Of a stretch of 64,000 bases of DNA, positions 53,336 to 64,000 are shown piece by piece. A model generated the notes under the pieces. It saw nothing but the letters and a program-made list of their open reading frames with translations. It did no database searches and was not told the origin of the DNA. Origin of the DNA: Rhabditoides inermis (taxonomy: Eukaryota; Nematoda; Chromadorea; Rhabditida; Rhabditidae); the NCBI GenBank assembly GCA_963966185.1, contig CAWZYM010000047.1:1-64000 (forward strand), read 5' to 3'. Position 1 is the stretch's first letter. Every line of letters starts with the position of its first letter. A program made the position numbers and the translations under genes.

Positions 53336-55783
53336 CTACACCCAGAGCGCGGCATAGTCGAGCTTGAGCGAGTTGGTAGGGAAGAGGTCGGTGCCGGGCG
53401 GGGTGAAGTTGACGGGCACGCCCTCGGCCGCCTCCTCCTCGCGAGCTGCCTTACCTCCCTTCTTGCCCTTTCCCTTCTGCGGGTACTGCTTCGCCTTCTT
53501 CGCAACCGGCTCTCCGTTTTCGTCCACATCATCACCATCATCTCCGTCCTGACGAATAATATACATAAAAAATCAACAAAAAAGGTGATATATGCCTCGT
53601 ATTTCGTCCTCTTGAGCACTGTGTGCAGTAATTTAAAAAAACAACTCCTCGCACCTGTACATTCTCGTATTGCGAGTCCTTGCTGAACTTATCGGCTCCG
53701 TACTTCTTTGCCATCAGAGCCGCGAACAGCTCATTCACCCCGCGGAAACGCACAAACGACTCCATCTTTTGCTGTGGCTACAACACAAAAGAATTCATAA
53801 CTTTCAGACAACTATGATAAATAAAACACTCACCTTGTCAATAAAGTTGGCTCGCTTAGCGACATCGAGGTACCAGTGCTTTTGGATGGCCTAGGAAACC
53901 ATATAAAATGAAGGCTATAGTCTATAGCTTAGCGTACTTTGATCTCCCAGAGCGACGACTCGAGCGCACGCGAGTTTTTCAATATCTCGCCGTCCACAAA
54001 CGGATCTGCCTCTAGCGTCTCTGAAGAAACTACAAATTAAAACGCAACTTCAACAAAGTATGAAGTGAGAAACAAGGAAGGCGTAGTGTGATTGACTCAC
54101 GTGGCACGTCCCTGTGCATGAGACAGCGAATGTTGGGGTGGCGAGTGAGGAGGTTTCGGATGAGTCCGAGCAAAGGCTCCTGCACATCCAGCGGCGCGTT
54201 TAACAGCAGCCGTCCAAATCGCTTCACGAACGAGGCAACAATGTAGGTGGGCAGATGGGTAGAGGTGAGGAACGTATCCACAAGCTGCATGAACTTCTGC
54301 TTGTGGTCCATGTACAACACCGACGCCGTGGTCAGAGAATACACCTCATCATAGAAGTTGGGATACTCACTGTAAAACAACGGTTAAATGATAACGGACG
54401 AAGATACTTACTAGTTGTGGACGACGATGAGCTTGAACAGCGCGCCCAGCGAAAGGATAGCAAACGAGTCGCCACGCTTGAACATCTGAAACTCAATTTG
54501 AGAAACCCAACTCGTAGAATTTTCGCATTACATACCTTGAAAAAGAAGTCTGCGGACGACTGGGCGTTCATCATCGAGTCTAGAACCTCGTCGATCATGT
54601 ACGGAATCAGCGCCACTGCCAACTTGTTCGGCATCTGCAAAAACATTGTCACTTCCAAATTATATATGGGGTGTCTTGAAACTACCTCCATCTTGAGAAG
54701 CGACAGCCACAGGCTGCTGAACGCGCGTAGCACCTTCGTCTTGCGGTTCCTGCGCAGAATGTGAACTGCAACATGTTTTTTTTTTTACTTTCTGTATGAA
54801 ATCACTCACCAGGATATGTCTTCGAGCTCCACATCGGCGGGATAGCTCTCTTGGTAGGGTTGGGAACGTTCTTAAGCATGTGCCACAGATTCCACACTCC
54901 GTCCTCCGATACCTTGTCAGACTTACCCTGAAAACTCATATATAGATAGCACATGATAGAAAATGAATAGAAATAATAGAATTACCTTGGTCTCTTCAGT
55001 GATGGCGTTGGCGAGCATGTGGAAAATGTCGTGTCTTCCAAACACTGTCTCGGTCGCCTGGCGGATTACCTTCAGAGGGATGCGCTTGCCACGCAGCAGG
55101 TAATCACAGAACCCCTTGGCCATGTTATCTCCCCATTTTGTGATCACGATGACACGATCAGGTCTCTTCTCATAGGGCATCAGACGCATCATATGCTGCT
55201 CCATTTCCTTCAAAATAATGCAAGAATAAAAAAAATTATCATTACAAAACACAAAAAACACTTACATCCTGGAACTCGCATTTTGAGAAGAAGTTGGTCC
55301 ATTCGGCACGGGTCCATTTGATCTCGTTCTCAATCGAAAACAGTTTCTCTTCTAAAAACAAACAACAGAACAATCCCTGATAAAACAATCTTAAAGAAAA
55401 TGTAGACTCACCTTCCTCCTCCTCTTCTTCATCGTCATCGTCTGACTCGATGCCCTCGTTCTGCAACAAACAACATCCCCATGCATTCCTACTTGTTTTC
55501 GTGAAACGATAAACAAACAGATTCACCTCCTCCTCTTCGTCCTCATCCTCGCCCTCGTCGCTGTCGTCCACATTCTCCTCATCGTTGTTTTCACTGCCCG
55601 ACTCACCAGCCTCCACCTGAAATTTATAACATTTGATTTGATGTACATTTAAAAGCATGGTATTAATCAGAAAAAAAACTACTGTACACAACTTGACCTC
55701 ACCTCATCTTCTTCCTCCTCCTCTTCGTGCTGTTCAATCACCGGGTCCTTCTCCGCTGCCTTCTCTACTTTCCGTTTCGCCAT
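53336..55783 (-). CDS. NOC4-type ribosome biogenesis protein
   Basis: About 14 exons encode a nucleolar complex protein 4 relative, which in yeast and man works with NOP14 in 40S subunit maturation and export. The start at 55783 gives MAKRKVEKAAEKDPVIEQ, followed by strongly acidic exons (runs of E and D at 55414-55740). The family signature is in the middle: EYPNFYDEVYSLTTASVLYM (54300-54370) and STHLPTYIVASFVKRFGRL with LIRNLLTRHPNIRCLMHR (54100-54260), which match the NOC4L core. Near the end, SRALESSLWEIKAIQKHWY (53890-54010) is also typical. The C-terminus has a basic patch KAKQYPQKGKGKKGGKA and ends LKLDYAALWV, TAG at 53336. Function is by family only. Confidence 0.87.
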
Positions 55784-56589
55784 GCTAAATGAAACAAATA
55801 GATCCACATACAAATACAACAAACTGCATAGAAATGAATGAAATTTTATTCGAAAAAATAAAAACGCTGTTGTCATGAGAGCAAATAATATCTAAAATGT
55901 TAACATGAGGGCGCGGACTAAACATCCCACTACTAGTAGTAATTCGGTGGAACGTATTTTTTTTAAAGTTTGTACGACTTTTATGAACTTTATGAGTTCT
56001 AGTTTTTTTAACTACTATCCGTCTATCAATTCCGTATTGCAGTGATTCTGATTGTTTTTTTATGGCTGAAATAATATATGATATGATAATAAACCACATA
56101 ATTTATAGTCTTTTTCAAACTCCTTAGAGTACTCATCTCATGAGTCTCTTGAATCGAGAAGCTACGTTAACGTTTACTCACAACACACAAATGTTGTAAG
56201 GGAACAATAACAATAAATGAACATGAAAACATGGTGAATTGCAACTTATCAATGATAATCACAGGTGAATTGCAACTTATCAATGATAATCTGCATACTT
56301 GTCCTCTCTCTTCATCGATTCATGTTGCCGTGGAGAGACAGTATGGTTTGGTTACATCTGGTTTCACAATCCTCATCCCTCCCCTCTTCCCGAAATGACA
56401 GTCTCCTCTAGGTCAGCAATTGTGGGCGGCGGACATTGGAAGACAGGCTCATCATCCCCTCCTCTCCTTTCCTCCACCCGACGCGAGGCTAGCAGTATGA
56501 GGTCAGTCAATGACACTGAAAGAGAGACATATCCCTAATTCACCTCACATTCACTCTCACCCCATCATCGACCACACACGTACATTGTA
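55784..56589. other. Divergent promoter region
   Basis: About 800 bases separate NOC4 (leftward) and the PAN-domain gene (rightward). It is AT-rich, has a 28-base tandem repeat at 56233-56291 and no exon I can support. Confidence 0.55.
56233..56291. repeat. 28-base tandem repeat
   Basis: GGTGAATTGCAACTTATCAA and the next eight bases occur twice (56233-56260, 56264-56291) with a 3-base spacer. It lies about 300 bases before the PAN gene start codon and could be regulatory. Confidence 0.85.
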
Positions 56590-59055
56590 ATGAGAATCCG
56601 TCTCAGATCCATTCTTTTGCTGCTCTCCGTAACATTACTGGCTGCATCTTTCAATGACGACGATAACATTGAAGACATTACTGGAAGCCTCGCGCCAAGG
56701 TATACTTATTTATCTATATTATATCATATTATCATATCACATTTTTTCAAAAGATCGCGACGAGGGCAGCGACAAGACAATCGGAGAAGAGCGCCTTCGA
56801 ATCCATACAGCTACGGATACGATTCGAACTCCGAGCGAGCGACTCCTCGCCCGAAAAATATTGCCAGAGATCCGCCATCTCAAGAAGATAGACAAGTGGT
56901 CGCGGGAATCCCTGACACAAGTACATAAAGATTCTATTTTCACAACGGTACATTGCTCATTTAGCTGATCCATGTTTCCGTCGGTATGCGAACTGCATAA
57001 TAGTCAATGCCCAGCCGTATGAAAGAAGGTGAGCAATTAAGTATAACATTTAAGTTTAACATCGATACCAATTTCCCCATGATTTAAGATCTTCAACATC
57101 TCTTCACAAATGCAAGCAGCACTGTTTGCAATCACAAACAGGGGTGTACAGCTGCCGCTCTTTCGTATTCGATAATGTGAACCAGGTAAACAGAAACGAA
57201 ATAATTAAATTAATCGAGACGCTTGTGTAAGGTGTGTGATTTGTTTGCACACGTGGGCGACCAGGCACCTGCAAGGCTGCTCAAATTCCAAACAAGAGAT
57301 TATTTCGAGCCAACCTCATCTGCTCAGTGCCAGCCTGTCTACGAGGTCAGTATCGCCACCTACTGTAGGAAAATGAAACTGTTGAATAATACGATTACGC
57401 TGAACTACTCAGAACCCTTCAACGACAACACCCTATTGGACGACAACAACGACACGTTATACTCCTACAACAACCCAATATATCCCTACAACCACCCCAG
57501 GTGAATAAATATTAGTCAATATTCGTTAACAGCTATGTATTCAGCCATTGCACTCGCATCACATATCGACAACAGACACAGCGAAAATGAGAAAGTGCGA
57601 ATTTCACCAAACGCCATCAACACTTCGAACCGACAAGTTGAGGCGAGAGACGAGCGAGCATCGTATGGCACACAGTGCCCACGAGGACGGAAGACGAGGC
57701 ATATACATCTTTACTCATCATTCACATTTCACAAGCGAATTCAGCTTTCTCCGTACACGAGGTTTCGAGCTATTCAACAACGATGACATCACCATACGAA
57801 CTAACGACGTTACAGAATGCTCGGATGCTTGTTCGAATAATAGAGTGGGTTCACTGAATACGTACGTCATTTTTATAATATCACAGGCGGAGAACCGTGA
57901 ACTAGACTGTCGTTCTTTCGACTATGCCAACGGAGAATGTCACCTCACCGAGGAGGCAGCTGTACCCATTGGAAACGGTCAACTGAAACAGAGAGAGGAC
58001 GCTTACTACTACGAAAAGATATGCGTCGACCAAAAACTAGCCCAGTAGGATAAAATATAGACTCTCATGAAATTATCTTATGTATTTAGGGGATGTTCGG
58101 ACGTGTTCGATCGTTTTCCGCAGATGATTCTAGTGGGCTTCGCAGAAACAGTTACCGACTCACCCTCCTTCGAACAATGTTTTGCCAGCTGTCTTAATTC
58201 GCTAGAGCTCTACGGTTTCAATTGTTCCAGTGGAATGTACTACTTCGAGGTAAGATTTCAAACGCCGCACATCCAGGATTATCCTAGCAATTATGAGATT
58301 GCGCACCACACACAATAGCAACAAAATGACCATTATACATTGTTTACCATGTACAGGAATCCCAACTAAATTGCATACTCAACACCGAGGATCGTCTAAC
58401 TCAGGCGGATTTGTTCGCTGAGGAGAACACGGATATTGTCGATTATTTTGAGGTATGTCCTGTACCTGTTACAATAATAAAAACTTCGTATCCTTGTTAG
58501 AAACTGCTTTCAGGTTGGATGCGGCCGTAATTCTATCAAAAGTGAAGTGAGAACACATGGAGTGACTAATGGTAAATTGAAAACAACTTACAACTAAGGC
58601 ATATAATTGAAATATTTAAGTTCAACCATCCTCTTCTAACGAAAATCTGATTACGGCTCCAGAGACACAAACAGAATGGTCTCCATGTGAAAATGGAATT
58701 CAACACAGGCGAAAGGATTGCGATAAAGAAACAGAATGTGGAATTGGACTTGAAAGCAGAGCTTGCACATCTACAACTATCCGTAGAAAACCAAATTCCC
58801 AAAAAACAGGTGAATTCTCGTATTCCATACAAAAAGAACAATCCATCCCCCCAGCGCTTTCATTAGACGTCAAGAAACTCAAAGAACGTCTTCGCAGCGG
58901 CGAGTTCTCATGCCCGCCGGATGAATGTTGCGCAGTCTTCGGAGGTTGCGAGGTAAAAAAAACTCTAAAACCAATCCACATTCAGCTTTCAGATCGGACT
59001 ACGAAGAGACTCCAGAAGCCGAAAATTGGAATGGTGCAAACACCCTTGCAAGTGA
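56590..59055 (+). CDS. Secreted multi-PAN/apple-domain protein with a thrombospondin type 1-like motif
   Basis: Twelve or so exons with consistent phases encode an extracellular protein. MRIRLRSILLLLSVTLLAA is a signal peptide. A basic stretch (RRGQRQDNRRRAPS) follows. First PAN domain: DPCFRRYANCIIVNAQPY (56967-57027), KCKQHCLQSQTGVYSCRSF (57090-57185), VCDLFAHVGDQAPARLL (57229-57501). Second: ECSDACSNNR then ELDCRSFDYANGECHLTEEA (57541-58043). Third: GCSDVFDRF to YYFEESQLNCILNTEDRL and ENTDIVDYFE (58092-58452). TEWSPCENGIQHRRKDCDKE (58624-58810) is a thrombospondin type 1-like motif. It ends EWCKHPCK, TGA at 59053. Nematode cuticle and apical-matrix proteins carry such PAN domains, but no ZP domain is seen here. 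One intron (after LA, about 58044) uses a CA|GTAGG donor. Confidence 0.75.
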
Positions 59056-59176
59056 CTTTGAAACCAAACCAAATCACATACAGCATAAATATTTACTCTT
59101 CTGAAATTCACAGCGTACATAAAGTGGGTCAATAGTAAGAAACAAGGGAAAATATACAAGAATTGTAATATACAGT

Positions 59177-59853
59177 TTAAGCAGTCTCAGCAGCAGACTC
59201 CTTCAGGGACTCGATATCGAACTCCTTGGGCTCCTCGCTCAGCTCGTTCTTGACCTGCTCATCAATCTTAGCCTGCACCTCCTCAGAAACGTCAGCAGAG
59301 AAATCGAACTTCTCGTCGATATCACCAACGATAGTGGTGACGAAATCACCTCCAATCATGACCTTGTAGATGACAGTCCAGATGGTCTTGAGATAGGTCT
59401 CATTCTTAGCATCAGATCCCTTGGTGGTGAAGATAAGCTCCTCGATCTGCTTGGCCTTGGCCTCGGGATGCACATCATCGGCGAGAACGGCCTTCTCGAA
59501 GTATCCCTTAATGAGATCGACGAACTTGGAACGCACACCAGACTTCTGAGTAGCCTCATCGGACACATCGGTCTCCTCAGCTGGCTTCTCCTCAGGGGCA
59601 GTCTTGGGCTCAACGACAGCCTCCTCAGCAGTCTCCTCGTTGCGCTTCTTCTTGGACTCGACATCCTCCTCAGTATCAGCAGCATCCTCCTCCAGCTTCC
59701 TCTTCTTAGGGCTCACAGGCTCGGCGGTAACAACCTCCTCCTAAATACAGAAGCGATTTTTAATTTAAAAAAAAGAAAACATACCTTCTCCTCGACCTTC
59801 TTAGTGGGAGAGACGGCGTTCTGGAGCTCCTCAGCAACAACGTTGGCAGACAT
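59177..59853 (-). CDS. Unrecognised charged protein with nuclear-localisation-like motif
   Basis: Two exons (about 59785-59853 and 59177-59741) encode about 210 residues: MSANVVAEELQNAVSPTKK, then SPKKRKLEEDAADTEEDV with a basic nuclear-localisation-like patch, a long Glu/Ala/Pro-rich stretch, and a more ordered C-terminal half (SKFVDLIKGYFEKAVLADDV, TYLKTIWTVIYKVMIGGDF, DIDEKFDF) ending SLKESAAETA. Codons are strongly biased to a few C/G-ending forms (GAG, AAG, GTC, ATC), more than in the neighbours, which suggests high expression. I do not recognise a family. Confidence 0.7.
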
Positions 59854-60120
59854 GATCAAAGTTACGATAACGAATGAAATGAACAATAAGTGAAAGAAAA
59901 CAAGAATTAGTCAAAAATCCTAAAATATCGATACAGTATCCCAAATGTTTTCCGTCCAGGGCCATTTTGATTTTCAAAATTCGTTCAGAAATGAGAAAAC
60001 AGGAACACAACGGAACAATAAATTATTTATTTCACAAAATATAAAGCGACTGCATGTTTCGAAATTATTTTGAAAATTTGAAAAGTGAAATTAGTGGGCA
60101 CATGCGAGATTTACAATTGG

Positions 60121-60979
60121 TTAGAGCGTGATTCCCTGGCTGACCAGTCCCTTGTCCATGAAGCGCTTGCGGGAGAAGCACAGCCACCACTGAAACAAAT
60201 CAATGTCATATAAAACACAAGTCCTTAGCAATAATCACTACGTACCTTGCTAGGCTTCGCGTTGGTGTCCTGGGCGAAGACGAGGTGACAGAGGCGGCAA
60301 CCAAGCTCCTGTCGCAGCTGCAGCAAGTATGCGCGCATCGTTTCCTCCTCCTGCTTGTCCTTCGGCGCCTGATATAAAAATTATAAGTGAATATATAACT
60401 CAATATTTCCCACCTTGTACATGCTGTTAAGGGGGAAGTCCTTCTCGCCGGGGATGGGCAGTTGCGAACTGAGCGCCAGCGTTGCCAGGTCCTTCAATCC
60501 CGCAGTCTGGTTCGCACTCTGCAAACAACAGCACTTTTTCCTTATATGTCTGATACTTTTCCATAAAACGCTAGATACTCTAAACTCACCCTCTGCAGCT
60601 TGCGGAGGCACTCGGTGATGTAAAATGTAAGGTAGATGAGAGTGCGATCCGCGGGGCTCTTGATCTCAAACTCGCGAAAGAAGATGTTTGGCTTGAAATA
60701 GATGAGAGCCTCGTCGATAATGTCCTCGGCATCAGTTCCTGTAACAGGACAGTAAACAAGAACAATATATATCGAGAACAAGAATACCAACTCACTAGGC
60801 GCAGGTCCCTTGATGTTTGTGCGAAGAGGGAGAAGTCCCATGTTTCCGACGAGCTGCGGACTCTCATGCTGCGAGTGGTACGCCTCAACAGAAGACACCT
60901 CGTCACACATAGGAGCCGAATAGAAGATGGTGGGAATAAATAGTGAATAGTGAGAGAATCAACAGTGACTCACCGGCAT
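60121..60979 (-). CDS. ARPC3: ARPC3, p21 subunit of the Arp2/3 complex
   Basis: Six exons encode the 21-kDa subunit of the Arp2/3 complex, which nucleates branched actin. Exon 1 is only ATGCCG (60974-60979); exon 2 begins [20 protein letters not shown] and contains NIKGPAP. Exon 3 has [19 protein letters not shown] and [20 protein letters not shown], then [15 protein letters not shown] (60417-60520), [20 protein letters not shown] (60246-60370) and [15 protein letters not shown] at the end, TAA at 60121. All of these align with the human protein. The six-base first exon depends on a GTTGAG acceptor; it restores the family start MPAYHS. Confidence 0.94.
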
Positions 60980-61327
60980 GCTGAATGGTGAGACAGCGAT
61001 ACGAGTCGGAGTCGATAATTGTCCCCTAAATTCACTCGTCGACAGCCAACGACCGCCAATTGCCTGCAAATCAAACGCCAACTTGTCAATCAATACAATA
61101 ACAACCATGCAAGGTAAGATTTCCATAGTTATAATTGTTCAGATATATAAGCGGTTCAAGCAACCGTTTCCTTAGAAGGTGAACAACAATTCTCACAAGC
61201 AGAATAATATTTATGCATATTACAAAGTCATGGCATGCATAAAAAGTGATACAACACCCGTACGTATCACAATGAAAAATATGTACATATTTTACAGAAA
61301 AAAAACAGTGAAATAATTTAAATACTC

Positions 61328-61863
61328 CTATGATTCCCTCTTATCTTGTGTGGCGTTGTCGATTTGTTCAAGGAATGCTTGTCTGGTGATGTTCATATAT
61401 TCTATGGGAGATATAGTAAGGAGGGACACCCATTCTTTCAGAGCTTGCATACTGTCCGCTACTAGTGTGTAGCTCTTGCCCGTTGTCTTGTACTTCACCT
61501 CAAACGAGAACTCCTTGCCCGTCTTGTTATCGTCGCAAATCTCAATGAAACAGTCTTCCACGATTAGCATGAGAAACGGTTGATCATCTTCCGCCTTGTC
61601 GAACACAAACAGCAGATTTGCCTTCAGCACCGCCCAGCCACTCCGCCATTTCAACTCCTGTAAACAAAAACAGCTAATCACAGAAGAAGAAAAAACATCC
61701 ACCCTTTATCGAGTCAGTGGGCAGGAAAGGCGCACAGACGGATGACCTCTGTTATCTTATCAAGATGAGGGCGTACCTGTAGCACTTCTAGGGGTCCGCA
61801 GAAACGTCGCTCATAGCTGGGATCAGAGGCGAGGCGCACTAGTGAGCGACTGTTACCCAGCAT
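61328..61863 (-). CDS. PH-domain protein of the sesquipedalian (PHETA/IPIP27) type
   Basis: Two coding exons (61779-61863 and 61328-61660) encode about 138 residues made almost entirely of one PH domain. MLGNSRSLVRLASDPSYERR leads to FCGPLEVLQ, then WRSGWAVLKANLLFVFDKAE, MLIVEDCFIEICDDN, FSFEVKYKTTGKSYTLVADS and QALKEWVSLL with the invariant Trp of the last helix. The layout and AVLKANLLFVF plus VEDCFIEI are closest to sesquipedalians, endosomal adaptors that bind OCRL. It ends DNATQDKRES; the F&H motif tail of vertebrate sesquipedalians is missing. Its proposed start codon overlaps that of the divergent phospholipase gene. An acceptor-like TTGCAG stands two bases before the ATG, so upstream exons are possible. 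Confidence 0.72.
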
Positions 61864-62783
61864 GTCTGCAATCAAACACTTGTTGCTGTTCACTCTGGTG
61901 GCGACAGCTCTCGGGGCAAGGCTGCGACATGTCTCCGCCAGACACCGTCAACACCATCACGTCCACGGACACACTCGCACGGTAAGATATTATGAAATAA
62001 TGAATACAAACATATGATTAGCTTAATCTATTAAGAATATAGAATAGTTGTGGTGTGATTCATCACGCTCTCGCACTAGTCACAGCCAGACGAACATGTG
62101 GGGAGGAAGCGTCGAAAACTGTCACAAAGCATGATCACCTTATAATACATTAAACAAATATATTTCAGTATTCGCTCTGTCAGAATGATAACGGTGAGAT
62201 GTACTACTACAAGCAAGGCCATCATCTCGAAGAGAGCTTGTGTGAGAAGGACATAGCCAAAGCCAAAATCACCAATCAAATAAATGAGACCGGGTAAGAC
62301 ACATCTTAAACACGTAATTAGATACCAATCTACATAGTACAATTGAATAATGAAAACAGTATCAAAACAATGAAAACACAATCTTTTAAAATACAATTCA
62401 CCGAACATATGTTTGCTGATGACGTCATTCGCTTTTCTACCGAGTGCCTTGACCGCGCAATCTCAATCGCGGCGAGACCCAAAATTGCAGTTGGGCGCAT
62501 CTCGACATCGAGACCTTTGATGAGGAGATCCCCGAGTATCTTCAGGGATATGCGGCGGGATTCGTGGAAGGTTAATGAACAAACGAAACACAGTGAGTAC
62601 AACGCGTTCCATCACAGGCCGCGCCACCCGCGACTTGATCCGTTTGCACATCCAGAACACAGTGGATGGATACTGTGACGGAGCAGAAGAGTACTGCGAT
62701 AAGCTCAATGAGTTCCTCCTTGCCAACCTCCAGTGGACAAGGGAACAGGTCGCTGCCAATGATGCCGATCCCTACTGGGTGCA

Positions 62784-62836
<53 letters not shown>

Positions 62837-63523
62837 GGGAGGGATAATCTGTAGGTGAACATGACGTTGAACCAACTGGCGGGAGTAATCGACGGATATG
62901 AGAACCAGCTGAACAGCCAACTCTCCGATGCCGATATGGTCGCCCATCCCATCTTGTACGTCTCTCCTCCCACCTCCCCCCTCTCTCACCGTTCACATTG
63001 CAGTCTGATCCAACTAGCTGGAGACATCGAGGACCTGGCGATCAAGTTCAAGCGTCCGGAGCAGCTGCTGACCACGTGGATCGGGTCGGGTCACTGCTCG
63101 GCCCTCGTGCGGATCCCCGACGACAACTCGGACCTGTTCTTCTCGCACGTCACTTGGTCCAGCTACTCCTCCATGCTGCGACTCCAGAAGAGGCACGTCT
63201 CTCTCACCTCTCACACCCTTACAACAACCACCTTGCAGGTACAACTTCAAGCTGTGCAAGTGTAAGGCGCCCGGCCACACCTACACATTCAGCAGTTATC
63301 CCGGTTAGTCCCTCCCCCCTATCACTTTATCATTATCTCGATCAAGACCCTAGACGTTTCATATTCTATCGAATGGATACATTCAGGTTCGATTCCATCC
63401 GTTGACGACTTCATCCTCACATCTGCTCAACTGGCTGTCTTCGAGACGACCATCTCCAACTACAATACTGATATCATGCAGTACACCACACCCAAGACCA
63501 TCCTATGTTGGATTCGCACACAG
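61862..63523 (+). CDS. Phospholipase B-like (PLBD) lysosomal hydrolase, 3' end outside the window
   Basis: Eight exons in phase encode the N-terminal two-thirds of a PLBD protein, an N-terminal-nucleophile amidase-fold lysosomal enzyme. Exons: 61862-61981, 62169-62293, 62491-62570, 62618-62783, 62855-62955, 63004-63192, 63239-63303, 63387-63523. The signal peptide is MSAIKHLLLFTLVATALGA. Family marks: ETGWAHLDIET with EYLQGYAAGFVEG, then NQLAGVIDGYE, GSGHCSALVRIPDDN (holding the expected nucleophile Cys), HVTWSSYSSMLRLQKRYNF, FSSYPGSIPSVDDFILTSAQ and TTPKTILCWIRTQ. The intron after 63192 appears to start with GC (AGAG|GCACGT), which alone restores frame. The gene runs off the right edge; 63524-64000 reads as intron. 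Confidence 0.88.
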
Positions 63524-64000
63524 GTCAAATATCGACTGATTACATCTTTTTTACTTTGCTTTTCATTATCTGTCTTATCCACCACTCTAGTCTGTTGGTC
63601 ATTCAATCTCACTATCTCTCTGACTGGCAGTTACTCTAATCTCTACTAATCGTGGTCATTTTTCCTTGCAAATTCCCATGTCTGACCATCAGCTGATGAT
63701 TGACATTGGCCGGCTTATCTAGCCATGCCCAATGCAGTCCGCGATTAGATAGTTGGAGGGCGGATAAACAAGTCATACTGATAATAAATACAAGTTAGGG
63801 GTCTAACACGGGCAGCCCACGCACTTGTGGTGGCAGATTTTGATGTAATTAAGCACCTATACACAACTTTTTACGCTGAATCCGAATATGACCATAACTT
63901 TTCCAAAAAGGCACTTTGAAGGGGATTTGGCCCCGCACCGAATAGACTACCCTTGAAAACGACCTGTCAAACCTTTTTTTTTTGCAGTTTTTGTACTCGC
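63524..64000 (+). other. Partial intron of the phospholipase B-like gene
   Basis: After the donor at 63523 no exon with the expected family sequence appears before the window ends. The sequence is AT-rich and otherwise featureless. Confidence 0.5.

Overview
The window is animal nuclear DNA. Genes are split by many short GT-AG introns (often 45-100 bases), both strands are used, AATAAA signals follow several genes, and the gene set is metazoan: SLC6 transporter, patched-related protein, Shroom, alpha-tubulin, TBP, ARPC3, cytosolic-type PEPCK, lysosomal phospholipase B-like. The patched-related protein and a secreted PAN/apple-domain protein suggest an ecdysozoan, perhaps a nematode, but this is an inference. 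Introns are studded with (CT)n/(GA)n tracts, often serving as the polypyrimidine tract of a 3' splice site.

Layout. 0-0.5 kb (+): last two exons of an ALKBH8/TRM9-type tRNA methyltransferase, behind an exact 259-bp copy of sequence from 2.9 kb. 0.8-6.6 kb (-): SLC6 transporter with long cytoplasmic tails. 6.9-11.0 kb (-): patched-related sterol-sensing-domain protein. 13.3-18.7 kb (+): Shroom-like protein with a C-terminal ASD2 coiled coil. 19.7-24.3 kb (+): RRN3/TIF-IA, the RNA polymerase I initiation factor, with a 1.4-kb fold-back element in one intron. 25.1-29.2 kb (+): alpha-tubulin. 29.7-32.3 kb (+): Tudor-domain protein whose largest intron holds tRNA-derived repeats. 32.7-34.9 kb (-): a lysine-rich modular protein whose introns are all phase 2. 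36.5-39.5 kb (+): an intact RTE-like non-LTR retrotransposon. 40.8-44.4 kb (-): PEPCK. 45.6-51.3 kb (-): TTC27, with a KCTD gene nested antisense in an intron (48.2-49.3 kb). 51.7-53.1 kb (-): TBP. 53.3-55.8 kb (-): NOC4. 56.6-59.1 kb (+): secreted PAN-domain protein. 59.2-59.9 kb (-): unrecognised charged protein. 60.1-61.0 kb (-): ARPC3. 61.3-61.9 kb (-): PH-domain protein of the sesquipedalian type. 61.9 kb to the right edge (+): phospholipase B-like protein, incomplete.

RRN3, NOC4 and TBP all serve ribosome production or basal transcription, and Shroom, ARPC3 and tubulin are cytoskeletal, but nothing here shows that neighbours are co-regulated. The most unusual observations are the RRN3 fold-back element that carries an antisense copy of 37 bases of RRN3's own exon; the lysine-rich gene built wholly from frame-neutral exons; and the head-to-head PH-domain/phospholipase pair whose proposed start codons overlap in one CATG. 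Exon models were assembled by hand from splice consensus, phase and family similarity, without transcript data.
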